Of a stretch of DNA of 64,000 nucleotides, positions 48,111 to 58,645 are shown one piece after another (position 1 is the stretch's first letter; every line of letters starts with the position of its first letter). Both the position numbers and the translations under genes were made by a program. The stretch is from Lycorma delicatula (lineage: Eukaryota; Arthropoda; Insecta; Hemiptera; Fulgoridae): the NCBI RefSeq assembly GCF_047948215.1, contig NC_134455.1, forward strand, positions 291,425,647-291,489,646, written 5' to 3'. Below the pieces are notes generated by a model. The model saw only the letters and a program-made list of their open reading frames with translations, was not told the origin of the DNA and made no database searches.

Positions 48111-49480
48111 GCTAACGTCATGCCATGTAGCCATGTCCATGAAGCCTCCAGTAATCATGGCGGCTATGAGGTGTGGTTTATACTGTTATTTAGGTTTGCT
48201 AGAGAATATTGGATTAGAAACAGCCATGTCAAAGAGACAATGACAGCTGAACTCATGAAGCATGTGCATTCCGTAATGGAATGTCGGTTGAGCGAAATAA
48301 TAAAGTAATAGCCATGAAAATGTTTGCGGTTTCAGTGGTTGCCTACAGCTTTGAGATCTTGAAATAGCTGAGTTCTAGTCTGAAGGGGATAAATAAACCG
48401 ATCCGTGTGGAATTCATCTCATAATGCGTCCATTATCCCATGAGTTCTACTGCTCACTTCCATCTGTCAAGAGGAAAAGGAGAGAAATATAAAGTGGATA
48501 TTGTCGGGGTTCATGCTACGCAGCTGCAAAATTTCAGAAATTATTTTCAGAAGAAAGGCACTATCAGCTTGCTTCATACGGAAGTAGTGAAAGAAGCCGA
48601 CTGTCTGACCTTAATGTGCTTTGCAGATACTGGCTTTCAACCCCTAGGAGATGCTTCAACTGATGAGAATAGAATAGAGAAGTGGCGAGCTGGTGAGTTT
48701 CATGGGCGGTTTATTAAATTCATACTGAACGATAATGTGGACTTTGATCCTCCTTCTCGTGCCTCAAGAAACCGTGCTATTTGCCGAAACTGCCGAATTT
48801 GCAATTCAGGAGTCGTTTTTTACACGCTTAGTTATCGGAACCACATAGTCGAGAACACCGCGGTAATTTCAGAACGTTGTCGTCTGTGTAATTTATTGAA
48901 TGAGTCTATTGAGCACGGATTGCGGGATGCCGGGCATTTTCTCCGAAAGAGTACAAGTCCTGTGACAATAATATAGCGAGATTCCTCCATCAGAAAATCG
49001 TTCTAGTACTAGGCCCCTTGACATGACCGTTCCGTACTATTGATTTGTTTCGCTTTCTGTAATGGAAGATGATCTGTGTAAGATCTTTTACGATCACAAT
49101 ATCCTCACAGATAGGCTAGTGGAGTATAATCGCCCTGACATTGTTTGGTAACCAAGAAGAAGATCAGCTGGATTGTAGACGTTGCCATAACATTGGTCTC
49201 CAACATGATGAGGAAGTTTACTGAAAATTTCTCCTAGTACCAGGACTTGGTAAATGATATCAGAAAGGTTTGGAGTCAGAGTTGAGTAAAAGTTGTGTCC
49301 ATAATTATTTGTGAACTAGGTGAAATATCCAAATCTCTGTATGGGTATCTGAAAACACTAGGAGTTCCACCTTACTTCCACCCCACTAGCAAAAAATCCG
49401 TAATTTTGAACATGTGCGCATTGGTGAGGGAATACATCAATTCTGACTTGGACCACTGAAAATTCTACAGATTCGAGAGC
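48110..49480 (+). pseudogene. LINE polymerase C-terminal third (clade unassigned)
   Basis: It begins near the end of the reverse transcriptase with TAELMKHVHSVMECRLSE, then a shifted FAVSVVAYSFEIL. The open frame 48,440-48,976 continues VDIVGVHATQLQNFRNYF, EKWRAGEFHGRFIKFILN, and a Cys cluster RCRLCNLLNESIEHGL. Later frames give NNIARFLHQKIVLVLG, CKIFYDHNILTDRLVEYNR then PDIVW, VDVAITLVSNM, YQDLVNDIRKVWSQS and GEISKSLYGYLKTLGVP. The order W..HG.., C-x-x-C..E..H, TDR..NRPDIV, YQDL..I..VW is a known LINE tail. The product would be over 400 residues but has at least five breaks. No 3' A-tail is clear. Confidence 0.75.
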
Positions 49481-49826
49481 TTGCGGCGTCTGTCATTTCT
49501 TCCATGTGATAGTTGATTCAATAAACTATAATTAGCTTTCCATAACAAAACAAAAGTTCAGACTGCATTCCTTGCTTAAGCCGGCTCGGGCCTTTTGTCA
49601 GCATATAAAGTGTGTAAAATAAATAATAATTATAATTTTTTTGTTATTATAAATATTTTGTATTTTAAACTATAATCTACTTTTTCTTACACAGCTAAAA
49701 GGGAAAAATATGCTCATTTTAGTGAGAATAATATTTTGATAAATTTTTAAACTTCTTATTGTGATTTTAACTGCGGTAGAAATGAATTTCTTTAAAAAAT
49801 TACAAATGTATTTATTATGATAAATG

Positions 49827-49865
<39 letters not shown>

Positions 49866-51004
49866 AAACAAACATCTTAAAAGTATAAATTATTGTTGCC
49901 ACTATATGAATAATGAAAGCTGATTGCAAACTTGGAGAAAGACAAAAATATTTAGTTTTCCGGTTAATTTCGTTGCGCAGATTTCGAGAAGAAAAAAAAG
50001 ATAGATTATACTTTTATTTTATAAATTAATAGATCTTTACTGTTGTAAAATTTTAATTCGGTTACCACCTAAAAAATAACTCAAAAAATACAAGAGAATC
50101 CTGTGGCTTTAAAAAATCATCAACTAAAGGATTCCTAATACTTAATTTCATCAATAATTAGGTTGGTTTGATCCTAATCTCTGTTATTTCTCTACTGTAC
50201 TAACGTTTTGCCTAGAATCTTACGACATTCTCAATTATTTATTTTGCATTTCCAAACACAAGGATACCCATAAAATATTTCAATTAATTTTGCGCGTGCA
50301 CGGGTGTTTGTATCTTTGTATTTAAAGTTTTCACCTTTCAAGACTCTTTATTACTGAATAAAATACGTATGGATTTCATAATACACGGCCTAAAACCTAG
50401 TTTGTCTCTTTACAAGATTTTTCCTCAATTTTTACATTACAGAATTACGAATTTTATTGATCAATCAAATGTATAAAATCCTTTTATAATGCCAAAATCC
50501 GCTATTCTGTTTATAAGATTTTTTTCAATGATAAGTTCTATTAATCGAAAGAAATAATAAATCGTTGCAATTAACGATTTATATAGAGGTACCACACACA
50601 TATTTTTAAAAATGTCTTCCAATATCTTCAAGCTGTATTCAAAGCAGACCTCTTGTTTTGCATGAAGCTCTCTTTCCTTTTGCCAATGTGATTTTTATAT
50701 CTGCATTACTACTTCCATCTTTTTTTATTTTCTTACATGTCTAAAATTTCCTTCCTTTAGTCTCATTTCCCTTACGTTCAAACTAAAGTTTTCTCCAATC
50801 AATGAATTCTTGTTATTCAGTATTTCTGATAATTTACTGGATTCTTAAAAAAAAAATCAACATTACATACCAAATTAAATATTTAAAATAATATATTTCA
50901 TTAATTCGTATCATGAAACTCATTACTTAACTTATTTTAATTAAATTTGAAAAAAAAAAATTATTATTTACTGATATATGTAAGAGATTAATACATTTTA
51001 GATA
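49481..51004. other. AT-rich DNA with one microsatellite
   Basis: A (TA)n microsatellite lies at about 49,830-49,862. No gene seen. Confidence 0.55.
49830..49862. repeat. (TA)n microsatellite
   Basis: About 16 TA units without interruption. Confidence 0.95.
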
Positions 51005-51330
51005 TGGCTATTGAGATGGATGGAGAAAGTAAGTGGACATGTTAAGTGAGGAAAGAGTCAGTAACGAACAAAACGAAAGAAGAAAGAACACTTAATGCTG
51101 AAAACACATAAAAAAGGAAATTAGTTGAGACATGTTAGAGGAAGTGAAATCTTGACAATTGCATTGGAAGGGTCAATAAAATGTAAAAAGAAACCGAAAA
51201 GAAAAAGGAACAAGTTATACTACAAGAGGACGAATGAGAAGACTTGGATCAGAAATAGATGGAATTAGTGGTGGCATTCGGAACCTGCCGCCAAGCAGAA
51301 AATCAGATGATGGTGGTATATATAATTTTC
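51005..51330 (+). pseudogene. LINE endonuclease-reverse transcriptase tail remnant
   Basis: Two frames give WMEKVSGHV, KEHLMLKTHKKGN.LRHVRG, SEILTIALEGSIK.KKKPKR and then WWHSEPAAKQKIR. Many insect LINE proteins end with a block of the type TLL.TIK.RKGNWLGHVLRG, a gap with ..EG...GKR.RGR.R, and a final W....; this is a short, decayed example of that tail. The Trp of the GNW block is a stop here. About 100 residues remain. The clade cannot be assigned. Confidence 0.55.
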
Positions 51331-52359
51331 AAGCTTGATGCCTGCATTAAATATGTATAAGTTTAGTTTGGTAGATATCTAATAACTTATAGAAAAGTAC
51401 CATATTTTGAATAATTTTAGTTAACTTGAAATTGCATCCTTGTCAAACGAGAAATCATATTCTAAATATATTCATTACTATTTAGTATATACTTAATGGC
51501 TGAAAAATAGGGCAGTATTGTAACCATCATATAATAAAAGATTACATCCTTCAAAAAAAGTGATTGTTAATGAAAAAAAATCTCGGGAACTAATTTATAA
51601 AAAAAAGTAATGTTAATAAAAAAAAACTGAAATTTAAACCGTATTTAAGTTTTGTCGTTACTGCGTTTCTGTAATAATTTTCAATTTATGTAAAGAATAT
51701 CAGCAGGAATTACAAAAAATTATGAATAATATTTGGTTAAGTTGCTACTTCAAGAGTTAGTCCTTTTTTAAGAGGTTATTTATAAAAATAAAAAAAAATA
51801 CAATTACATTTAATATCTGAGTTATACTTGTGTTGTAGATATTTAAGAAAATATTTCAGATATTAATTTCAATAAACAGTTCAAAAATTACAATTCGAGG
51901 TTGCCAAATATTAGATTTTTTTTTAAACCGTATATTTTAACAATGCTATTATGTTACTCTTTCACAATTACAGAGGATTGTGAAGGAAAAACTATTCATT
52001 AAACTGCCGAAAATCTAACTACAATTGTATGAAAAAAATTACAATTTCCTCACTTGTAAACTGTAGAAACAAATTATAAAATAATCAATTACAAATTCCA
52101 GAAATCATATGAAAGGTTTCAAAATCTCAATTAGATCATATGAATCATACACACTAAATCTGATAAGAACAGCCTATTTGAAGAACAATGGCAAAATAGA
52201 ATAAATTATTTAAAACACTTAATTCGATTTCAGTCCTTATTAAAATGGGAAATAGTAACAACTGTGGTACGAGAAGTTCTACTAAAACAGTAATGATAGT
52301 AAACTTCAAAATTCCTCTAGAATTCGATTAGTTAATCCATTCATTAGTTTTTTGTCCCT
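51331..52359. other. AT-rich DNA, no gene seen
   Basis: No recognised feature; stops in all frames. Confidence 0.55.
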
Positions 52360-53090
52360 TTTTTCCCGCCCCCTGGAGCCCCGGATCCACAACTATACAT
52401 AAACTCGGCTCCGAGGGGTGTCATAGCCTTTAACTACCTTTTTCGGGAACAAATCCCGCCAGATAGCTGGGACTTGGTCTTTTAATGACCTGTAATGAGG
52501 GGACCGCTAAGGATACCCTCAACGGGACTCGGTCTTTATGCCTTGTCTCTAACGGGAAAGGAAACCCCCAAAAGGATCCCCCACCGGAATTAGGTCTTAC
52601 TTTCCCCCTAACGGTACTGCAAGGAAGTCACTACCCGATCATCGTAAGCGGGAGACAGAGGCCTCCTATCCCCTTCCGGATGGGGCTGTCCTCATAAACT
52701 CCATGATGTTCCTACGAAGATGCAGTTCCAGTTACACATGGAGTCAACTTACATCCCTCCAGTCGAATGACTCTGTGACTTGCAGGATAAGCACTTAGGG
52801 TCCTGCTAGCAACCCTTGAGTAAATAGCCATGTAACATGTAAAGCAGTGGCCGCTTCTGTCTGCGCTAGAAAAGAACTTGGCACTGTGGCCTGGATTCCA
52901 ACATCTCAAGCCGAATCTCCGCTATAAACATCTCTTAAAATCTCTCACCACCACTGATATCAGACAGAACTTCCTGCACGGTAACCCCAGACCCTCTCCG
53001 CCTGCAGGATCTCTGACTCGTTACAGGAGAAAACCCCTCCTCATGGATCAGGACATCACCCTCAAGTCCATCTTGACCTGCCATAACAAT
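52360..53090 (-). mobile_element. R1-clade element, minus copy: ORF1 C-terminus plus 3' end, no ORF2
   Basis: A GC-rich island. On the minus strand it runs from a decayed ORF1 region (53,090-52,910), through zinc knuckles (52,909-52,760), into about 330 bp carrying gaccgagtcccgttgagggt and gaccaagtcccagctatctg. It then ends in gggcgggaaaaaagggac and an A-rich end near 52,355. The ORF1 end, the 3' region and the ending parallel the plus copy (31,220-32,010) without a gap large enough for ORF2. 5'-truncated. Confidence 0.75.
52712..52985 (-). pseudogene. R1-like ORF1 zinc-knuckle region
   Basis: The minus frame from 52,909 reads RCWNPGHSAKFFSSADRSGH and then CFTCYMA. The first knuckle keeps C-W-x-P-G-H, but its last Cys is Phe. 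The second begins C-F-T-C and is then broken (YSRVASRT instead of the H..C part). The spacer ADRSGHC is equivalent to DRSGYC at 31,408 in the plus copy, so the two are homologous. A third knuckle is visible only as CLSC in another frame. No protein is expected. Confidence 0.7.
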
Positions 53091-53439
53091 TAATTATAAT
53101 CCAAATATATATCAAGTAATATACATAAATTATAAAATAATAATTTAAAATTATTCTCATAAAATTCGACTTAACAGACCGCATAAGCCGAAGGTAAACA
53201 CAGTTCTAAACTGTCTTTGATGAAATCAGTAATGAGAACCAAGCAAACAGAACTTGGTTACGATTGGTAAACACCAGTAAAAACAAAATGAAGGATAGCA
53301 TTTCTGATAAAAACAACAGCAAAACAACAATAACATTAAACAAAAAACGGTAGTAAAAGCTTCAAAATACGGTGCCCGAGAAAAAACATTCGAGCGCATA
53401 TATTTACAGCTGATTACAACGATTCATTAGTTAAAAAAT

Positions 53440-54120
53440 CTGATGTGGATACCATATGATTTCCTTGTACGCCTGTTAAATTACATACACACATGTTTTT
53501 AAAATGAAACGTACATAAAATTCTACTTCATTAATAACTTCTGATATTTTTTTCTTTTTTTTATTATTGTTGAATTATTATTTATCGTAAAAATGTGTGC
53601 AATCAGAAGTTAATAATTAAATCAATATATTTAAATTAAAAAAAAAAAAAATGAGATGAAGTCTGATTCGAACCAATGTTCCTCGTAAGATCCAAATATT
53701 TCATTAATTAAAATTTTATTTGGCTATAACTCTGGTACCAATGAAAATAACTAGCTCTTATGACATATCGTTGAAAAGTTCTCAATGAAGTTTTACTACT
53801 GCAGTTAAGAAAAAGTCCAAAACCCAAATTGTTGGGGATTTTGGGCTTTCTTGGGCACTTTTGGTTCAGTCGATTGCTATCCAAAGGGGAGGTGCAGAAC
53901 TAGATATTACAACAGTCCTAAATCCAAAATTTCAACATCCTACGGCTAATCGTCTTTAAGTTACGCAAGATACACACGTATATACATACAGACGTCACGT
54001 TCAAATTAGTCAAAATGGATTTTGGAGGTCAAAATAGATATTTTCATTGAAATCTGAAAATCGAAATTTTTCGCGATCACAAAACTTCCTTTTCTTCCTA
54101 CAAGAAGTAAAAATTAATAG
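53440..54120 (+). repeat. Inverted-end repeat family B, long copy 2
   Basis: The most complete copy. It starts ctgatgtggataccatatga then tttccttgtacgcctg (about 53,459-53,475). It ends ttccttttcttcctacaaga then agtaaaaat (about 54,085-54,114). The reverse complement of that end (acttcttgtaggaag) resembles cttccttgtacg of the start, so short imperfect terminal inverted repeats are likely. It contains A14 at about 53,638-53,651 and all internal blocks named for the copy at 21.9 kb. Non-coding. Confidence 0.7.
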
Positions 54121-56318
54121 TTTCTATCTTAAATTTTAATATTTTTAAAAAGATATCCCGTTTCATTATTTTATACAATGAACTTTGCTAGTTTCATAAA
54201 ATATTATTTTCAGCTTGGTACGTTATCGCTTTGGACTTCTCCCCTAACCTCATCCATACATAAAAATTAGATTCATCATCAAAAAGTTAAACTTTCTTAA
54301 ATACTATATATTTAAACATTAGAAAAATGTATAATAGTTTATTTAAATAATGTAATAATAATATTAAATGAATCTGTACAAAGGTATCATGGTACAGCAT
54401 AGAAAAAAATTAATTTAAATTAATAATGGCAGTCAAATTAAATTATTTTGAACTCATTTTTTATTATTTGTGTAAGGTAAATCCTAAAAAATTTAAAAAG
54501 TTTATATTTTAATGTTCTTCATATAATTCTTTTGGCAAATAATTCTAGTAGCGTTTTAATTAACAACACTTCTGGCTTAATGAAAATATAAATGATCAAT
54601 TTATAACTGAATTTTTATAAAATGTTTGACAATAAAAATAAAAAAATTAACTATTCAGTAGGAGAATAAGTGAATTTTTTCACTCATCCAAGTTGCTATT
54701 AAAATATAATCAGTATTGCTTACGTTAAATGAAAAAATACCAAACGTAAAAAGATATTCATTTAACTTGCCAACAAACGATATGAATTTACTTCTAGAGA
54801 ATGTACAAAATATTTAAATGAAAAATGAGGTTTTGTATGAAAAATTTAAATATTGTAAAAACACAACAATATTCATAATGTTTTATGAACGTACATCGTT
54901 TACGTGTTAAATAAAACATAATAACCCATTCTAGATAACTCAATGAAATAAAAAAGAGATTTTTATTATTTATTGTGTATTGAAAATATTTAAATGAAGA
55001 ATTCTCTGTAGTTTTTTTTTATTGTGTCCTTTAAAGAAACCTGTAAAATTATTAGGGGTATTTTTGGATCAAGGACTATTTGATTGCCAAATATTAACTT
55101 TCTGGAAAATAGAAGTATATTGAAGTGAGTTCTTGCTAGTGGGAACAGAGGAAAAAGGCAGAGAAAGGCACAGACTTAATATAATTTACATACGTTTTTT
55201 CGTCCCAAAAAAAGTGTGCATCTGCAGATATTTTTTAAGTAGTTTTTTATTTAAGTTTCACAAACACATTCAACTTTTTCATTTAGCTCATACGTAGTAA
55301 ATCTTCTATTCGTTGTGGGATAAGTACTGTGTGTTACAATCCCAATCTTAGTATTTGGAAGTTATCCAATAACATACCACTACTACTAAAAAATATATTT
55401 TATTAATAAGAAGGAAATAAATACATTTTAATACCAGTTCATTTGTTTAAGTACAGAATTTTGTACTTCTATATTTTTAAAATAAAAGGCTTTATCAATA
55501 GCTGATACATCCTTAAATTATTATCATAATTGTCCAGTAGTTATAATCCCATTTGTAATAATGGAGAAATTCCATTGCAATCCGAGTATAACAAGGTAAT
55601 ATATTAGTTACACAATTCTTCATCAATTGTATGTTTATTTTATTTTACTGGAACGATTTTAATTAATGTATATAAATATGACACTACGTAGATAATATTG
55701 TTAAATTGTCAAGTTTTATTGATTTCATTTGGAATCGTGTTTACCCCCCAATTACAAAGAAATATTTGAAATTTTTCTAAAAATAAACTGAATTAAATAT
55801 GAAGTAATAATATGAGATGGATAACATGATTGATGGTTGGCCTGTTTAAGTATCATATATCATGAAAAAAAAAAAACTGAATAAGAAATACAATTTTAGT
55901 TATAGTATTTCGTTCAAAAATACAGTAATCCATTTCCTTTGTCAATTACAATTTCGTAGAACGAGGACATTGATGTCTTTGTTCAATTTATTAAGTGTTT
56001 TTATTGTATTACGTTTAGCATACCTCATCTATTGATATTCAATTAAAAATTATAATTCCACTCACCGCTTCTTTCGAATTACACACTAGCACTAACAAAT
56101 AACTAATGAATTCCTAAAGAAAAAACCAAAAATTCATAACAATCGTATCCGCTACTTATTATAATTAGAAAACTTTAGCTTCGCTATCCAAACAGACGAA
56201 TTTTACGATAAAGCTGATGAGACGTAATGTATTAATGTGCCCAAAAGTTAAAAGAGATCACTCTAATTCCTTACGTAGTACCCTTGCAAATTTTTCATGT
56301 GAATTAAATGCGTTTTTA
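54121..56318. other. AT-rich DNA, no gene seen
   Basis: No recognised feature on either strand. Confidence 0.55.
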
Positions 56319-56570
56319 TTAACTATCTGAAATTTGCGTCCTGTGACTTTTTATTCTGTTTAAATCTTCTTGAATACGTACTTCCATGACATTGGGTGGG
56401 TGCAAATGACTTTCAGTTCCATCTCTGATTATTTGTAGGTTGTCCAAGTCCTCATTTTTTGTGCACCTGGCATTGCACTCCTTCCGATCAAAGCAGCGCA
56501 AATGTATAGATGTACCATAGGCAGTTCTTGAGTGGTATTTATATAGATTGTCTTGAATAATAGGATCGGT
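56319..56570 (-). CDS. FLYWCH-like zinc-finger ORF (exon or mobile-element fragment)
   Basis: The minus-strand open frame runs from just after a stop at 56,571 to a stop at 56,319, about 83 codons without ATG. It reads TDPIIQDNLYKYHSRTAYGT, then SIHLRCFDRKECNARCTKNE, then SHLHPPNVMEVRIQEDL. The order Y-x-Y..., a C-x5-C-x-A-R core and then H-x-H-P is the FLYWCH zinc finger (Cys2His2). The usual Trp before the first Cys is Leu, and the first strand (F...G) is missing or lies in an upstream exon. FLYWCH domains occur in mod(mdg4)-like proteins, often as alternative terminal exons, and in MULE-type transposon proteins. Which applies cannot be told here. Unusually for this window the frame is unbroken. 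Confidence 0.55.
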   Translation of the reverse strand, partial: TDPIIQDNLYKYHSRTAYGTSIHLRCFDRKECNARCTKNEDLDNLQIIRDGTESHLHPPNVMEVRIQEDLNRIKSHRTQISDS

Positions 56571-57784
56571 TTATTTTTTTATGATAAAATAATTTAAGCC
56601 ATACGTCTCAATGTTTGCGACTGTAGTCTTATAAAAGTTAAAAAAGTAGTTATAAATTAATTAGTTACAAATTACTTACATTGTTCTATCTATAAAATTT
56701 TTAAATGTTATTTACACAGCCATGAAAACCTTAGTAATGTATTGTTAACTTTAGGAAATGCAATGATTTACATTACACTGGACCTTGTATAAAGAGTTTA
56801 TGCTATAAATGCAGTGGCATGTATATCATTAATATTGGACATTTTGGCTGAAAGGTCATAATAATGGATATTTTAAAATATAAATAAATAGGTTTAACAA
56901 TGGACATTTTAAAACTTCAGACAATCTGTTGTTGGAGATTTCAAAAGACTGGACTATTTCTCTTTGGACCTAAGTGAAAGTACAATTAGGTTTAGACATG
57001 TTTAATGGATCTTTACTGTACATGAACTATTTCTATTGGAGCAAATTTCAGGGAAGCATCAAATACCCCTGTTATCAAGAATATATATTCGCACATAAAC
57101 AAATCGAATAGCGACCGGGATAAGATTTTTTTGAGGTATTAAAGTTGATTTTTTGTAATAATTTCTATTCCTGTTCAATTTTACATTGCTTATACACATG
57201 GCATTCAACTTCCGTTCAGTCAATTTCAATCAGCAACAATGCAAAATCAGCCAACTTAATTTATTTAAAACCTTCCAAAAATGTGTAATCGTTAAAGGAA
57301 ATAAAGGAGAAAATCTTTATCCAAGATCCGGATATGCTTCCAAACAGAAATCATTTTGTAAATAAGATTAGTATGGCAAAGTCAGCTTTTTCTAAAACTA
57401 TTTCTAAAAATAAATATAAATAATATTTACCTACTCTTCCCTTCTTTACTTTATATGTTTAAAATTAGAAAATATTTTATGTTACTAGACATTTCAAAAT
57501 TTAAACGGTTGAAGACAAAACCATTCTGAAGTTGTATAATAGATCAACAAATGAAAGAGATATGTTCCAAATACTTTTTGTATGCTGCTAAACTAAAACC
57601 AATAAAAATAGTGCCGCTTTAATTAGGTATTACAGCAAGCTAAATCGAAAAACCAACAATCATCTCGTGTTACTTAAAAACGAAATACAAAAAAAAATAG
57701 AAATTTATTATTATTTAAAAAATCTTTACCCTAAATAGTTTAAAAATTAAAAAAACATAACTGCTAAAAAAAAATTGGATATCC
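56571..57784. other. AT-rich DNA, no gene seen
   Basis: No recognised feature. An upstream partner for the FLYWCH-like frame was not found here. Confidence 0.5.
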
Positions 57785-58395
57785 GGCCAGTGCAGATCAC
57801 TACACGGCAGTGTAATGTAGAAGTGCAGACCCCTAAGTTTCGGATCATTGCCGTTAGATCCTTAAGGCTTTATTCTAATACAACAGTTCCTCGTATATTA
57901 TGCATCATAAGGTAAACGTTCTGAAAAACATTACTAGGCTCAACTCTTTTGGCGTAAGCGACCACAAACAAAATATTTTGCTGAGCTGTATGTAACTCTA
58001 CAGTTGGGAAGGCGTAAAATAGATACTCGTCGGTTTGTAATCTATTTTCGTTAATCATTACCCTTGATTGAAAGTGGAATTTGGGGACTGAGCGGTATTC
58101 TCTTAACCCATTCCTATCGTCTGGAAACGGTTTACCCCACGCCAATTCCTTTGCCTTTTGTTCTCTCATAACGCTGATGGAAGGAGCTGTTTTACGTTTC
58201 AACTGATAAATAGTTATCGAACACTCATCGGTAACACAAGGTAAAATAGAGTTCATATTTAGTAAATCGATGTCAGCTGGCATTATAATAGTGGTAATGA
58301 TTTCACCGTCATACATATTATCAAGTAAATCGTCGCATATATTCTCATAATTCTCATCATTTGCAACATAAAAACTTGAGCTTGTGTTTCAAATA
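57785..58395 (-). pseudogene. Helitron Rep/helicase, N-terminal (Helitron_like_N) remnant
   Basis: Open on the minus strand from about 58,390 to a stop at 57,870. It reads MYDGEIITTIIMPADIDLLN, then REQKAKELAWGKPFPDDRNG, FHFQSRVMINENRLQTDEYL and VYLMMHNIRGTVVLE. Past the stop the frame goes on SLKDLTAMIRNLG and, after a one-base shift, LPCSDLHWPDIQ. F-P-D-G/R-x-N-G-L, the R..Q.DEY..Y block, ..NIRG.., then L-S/P-C-x-D-x-x-W-P-D is the standard run-up to the HUH nuclease in Helitron Rep proteins. The HUH nuclease and the helicase are absent. Intact proteins drive rolling-circle transposition; this one is truncated with one stop and one frameshift. Confidence 0.75.
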
Positions 58396-58477
58396 TTGCT
58401 CTTCAATATAATTACGTGCGTGCGGATGACAATTTTAGATATACTATAATTTGTTTTTCAGTTTATTTAAATTTATT

Positions 58478-58645
58478 TCAATATATATATATATATATTG
58501 CCTTTGATACTCCCGATAACGTAAGGATTCCAACGCGGGTCATACATTAAATCTGTTCAGCCGTTGAGGTGCTACGGTGAAAAAACATACATACGTATAC
58601 TCTAAATATATTAAACTCCTTCTTAGGCAGTTATGTAAAAAATTG
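58478..58645 (+). repeat. Dispersed repeat family A, copy 3, with (TA)n
   Basis: After a short TA run (about 58,481-58,499) come ttgatactcccgataacgta, aggattccaacgcgggtcat, aaatctgttcagccgttgag and ttaaactccttcttaggcag. These are the same ordered blocks as the copies at 6.34 and 6.84 kb. It lies just upstream (on the minus strand) of the Helitron Rep fragment, so it could be a Helitron-related end; that is a guess. Confidence 0.65.

Noticed and set aside
24670..53090. LTR retrotransposon or endogenous retrovirus
   Set aside because: No long terminal repeats, protease or integrase motifs; ORF1/EN/RT/RNase H order and A-rich 3' ends are those of non-LTR elements.
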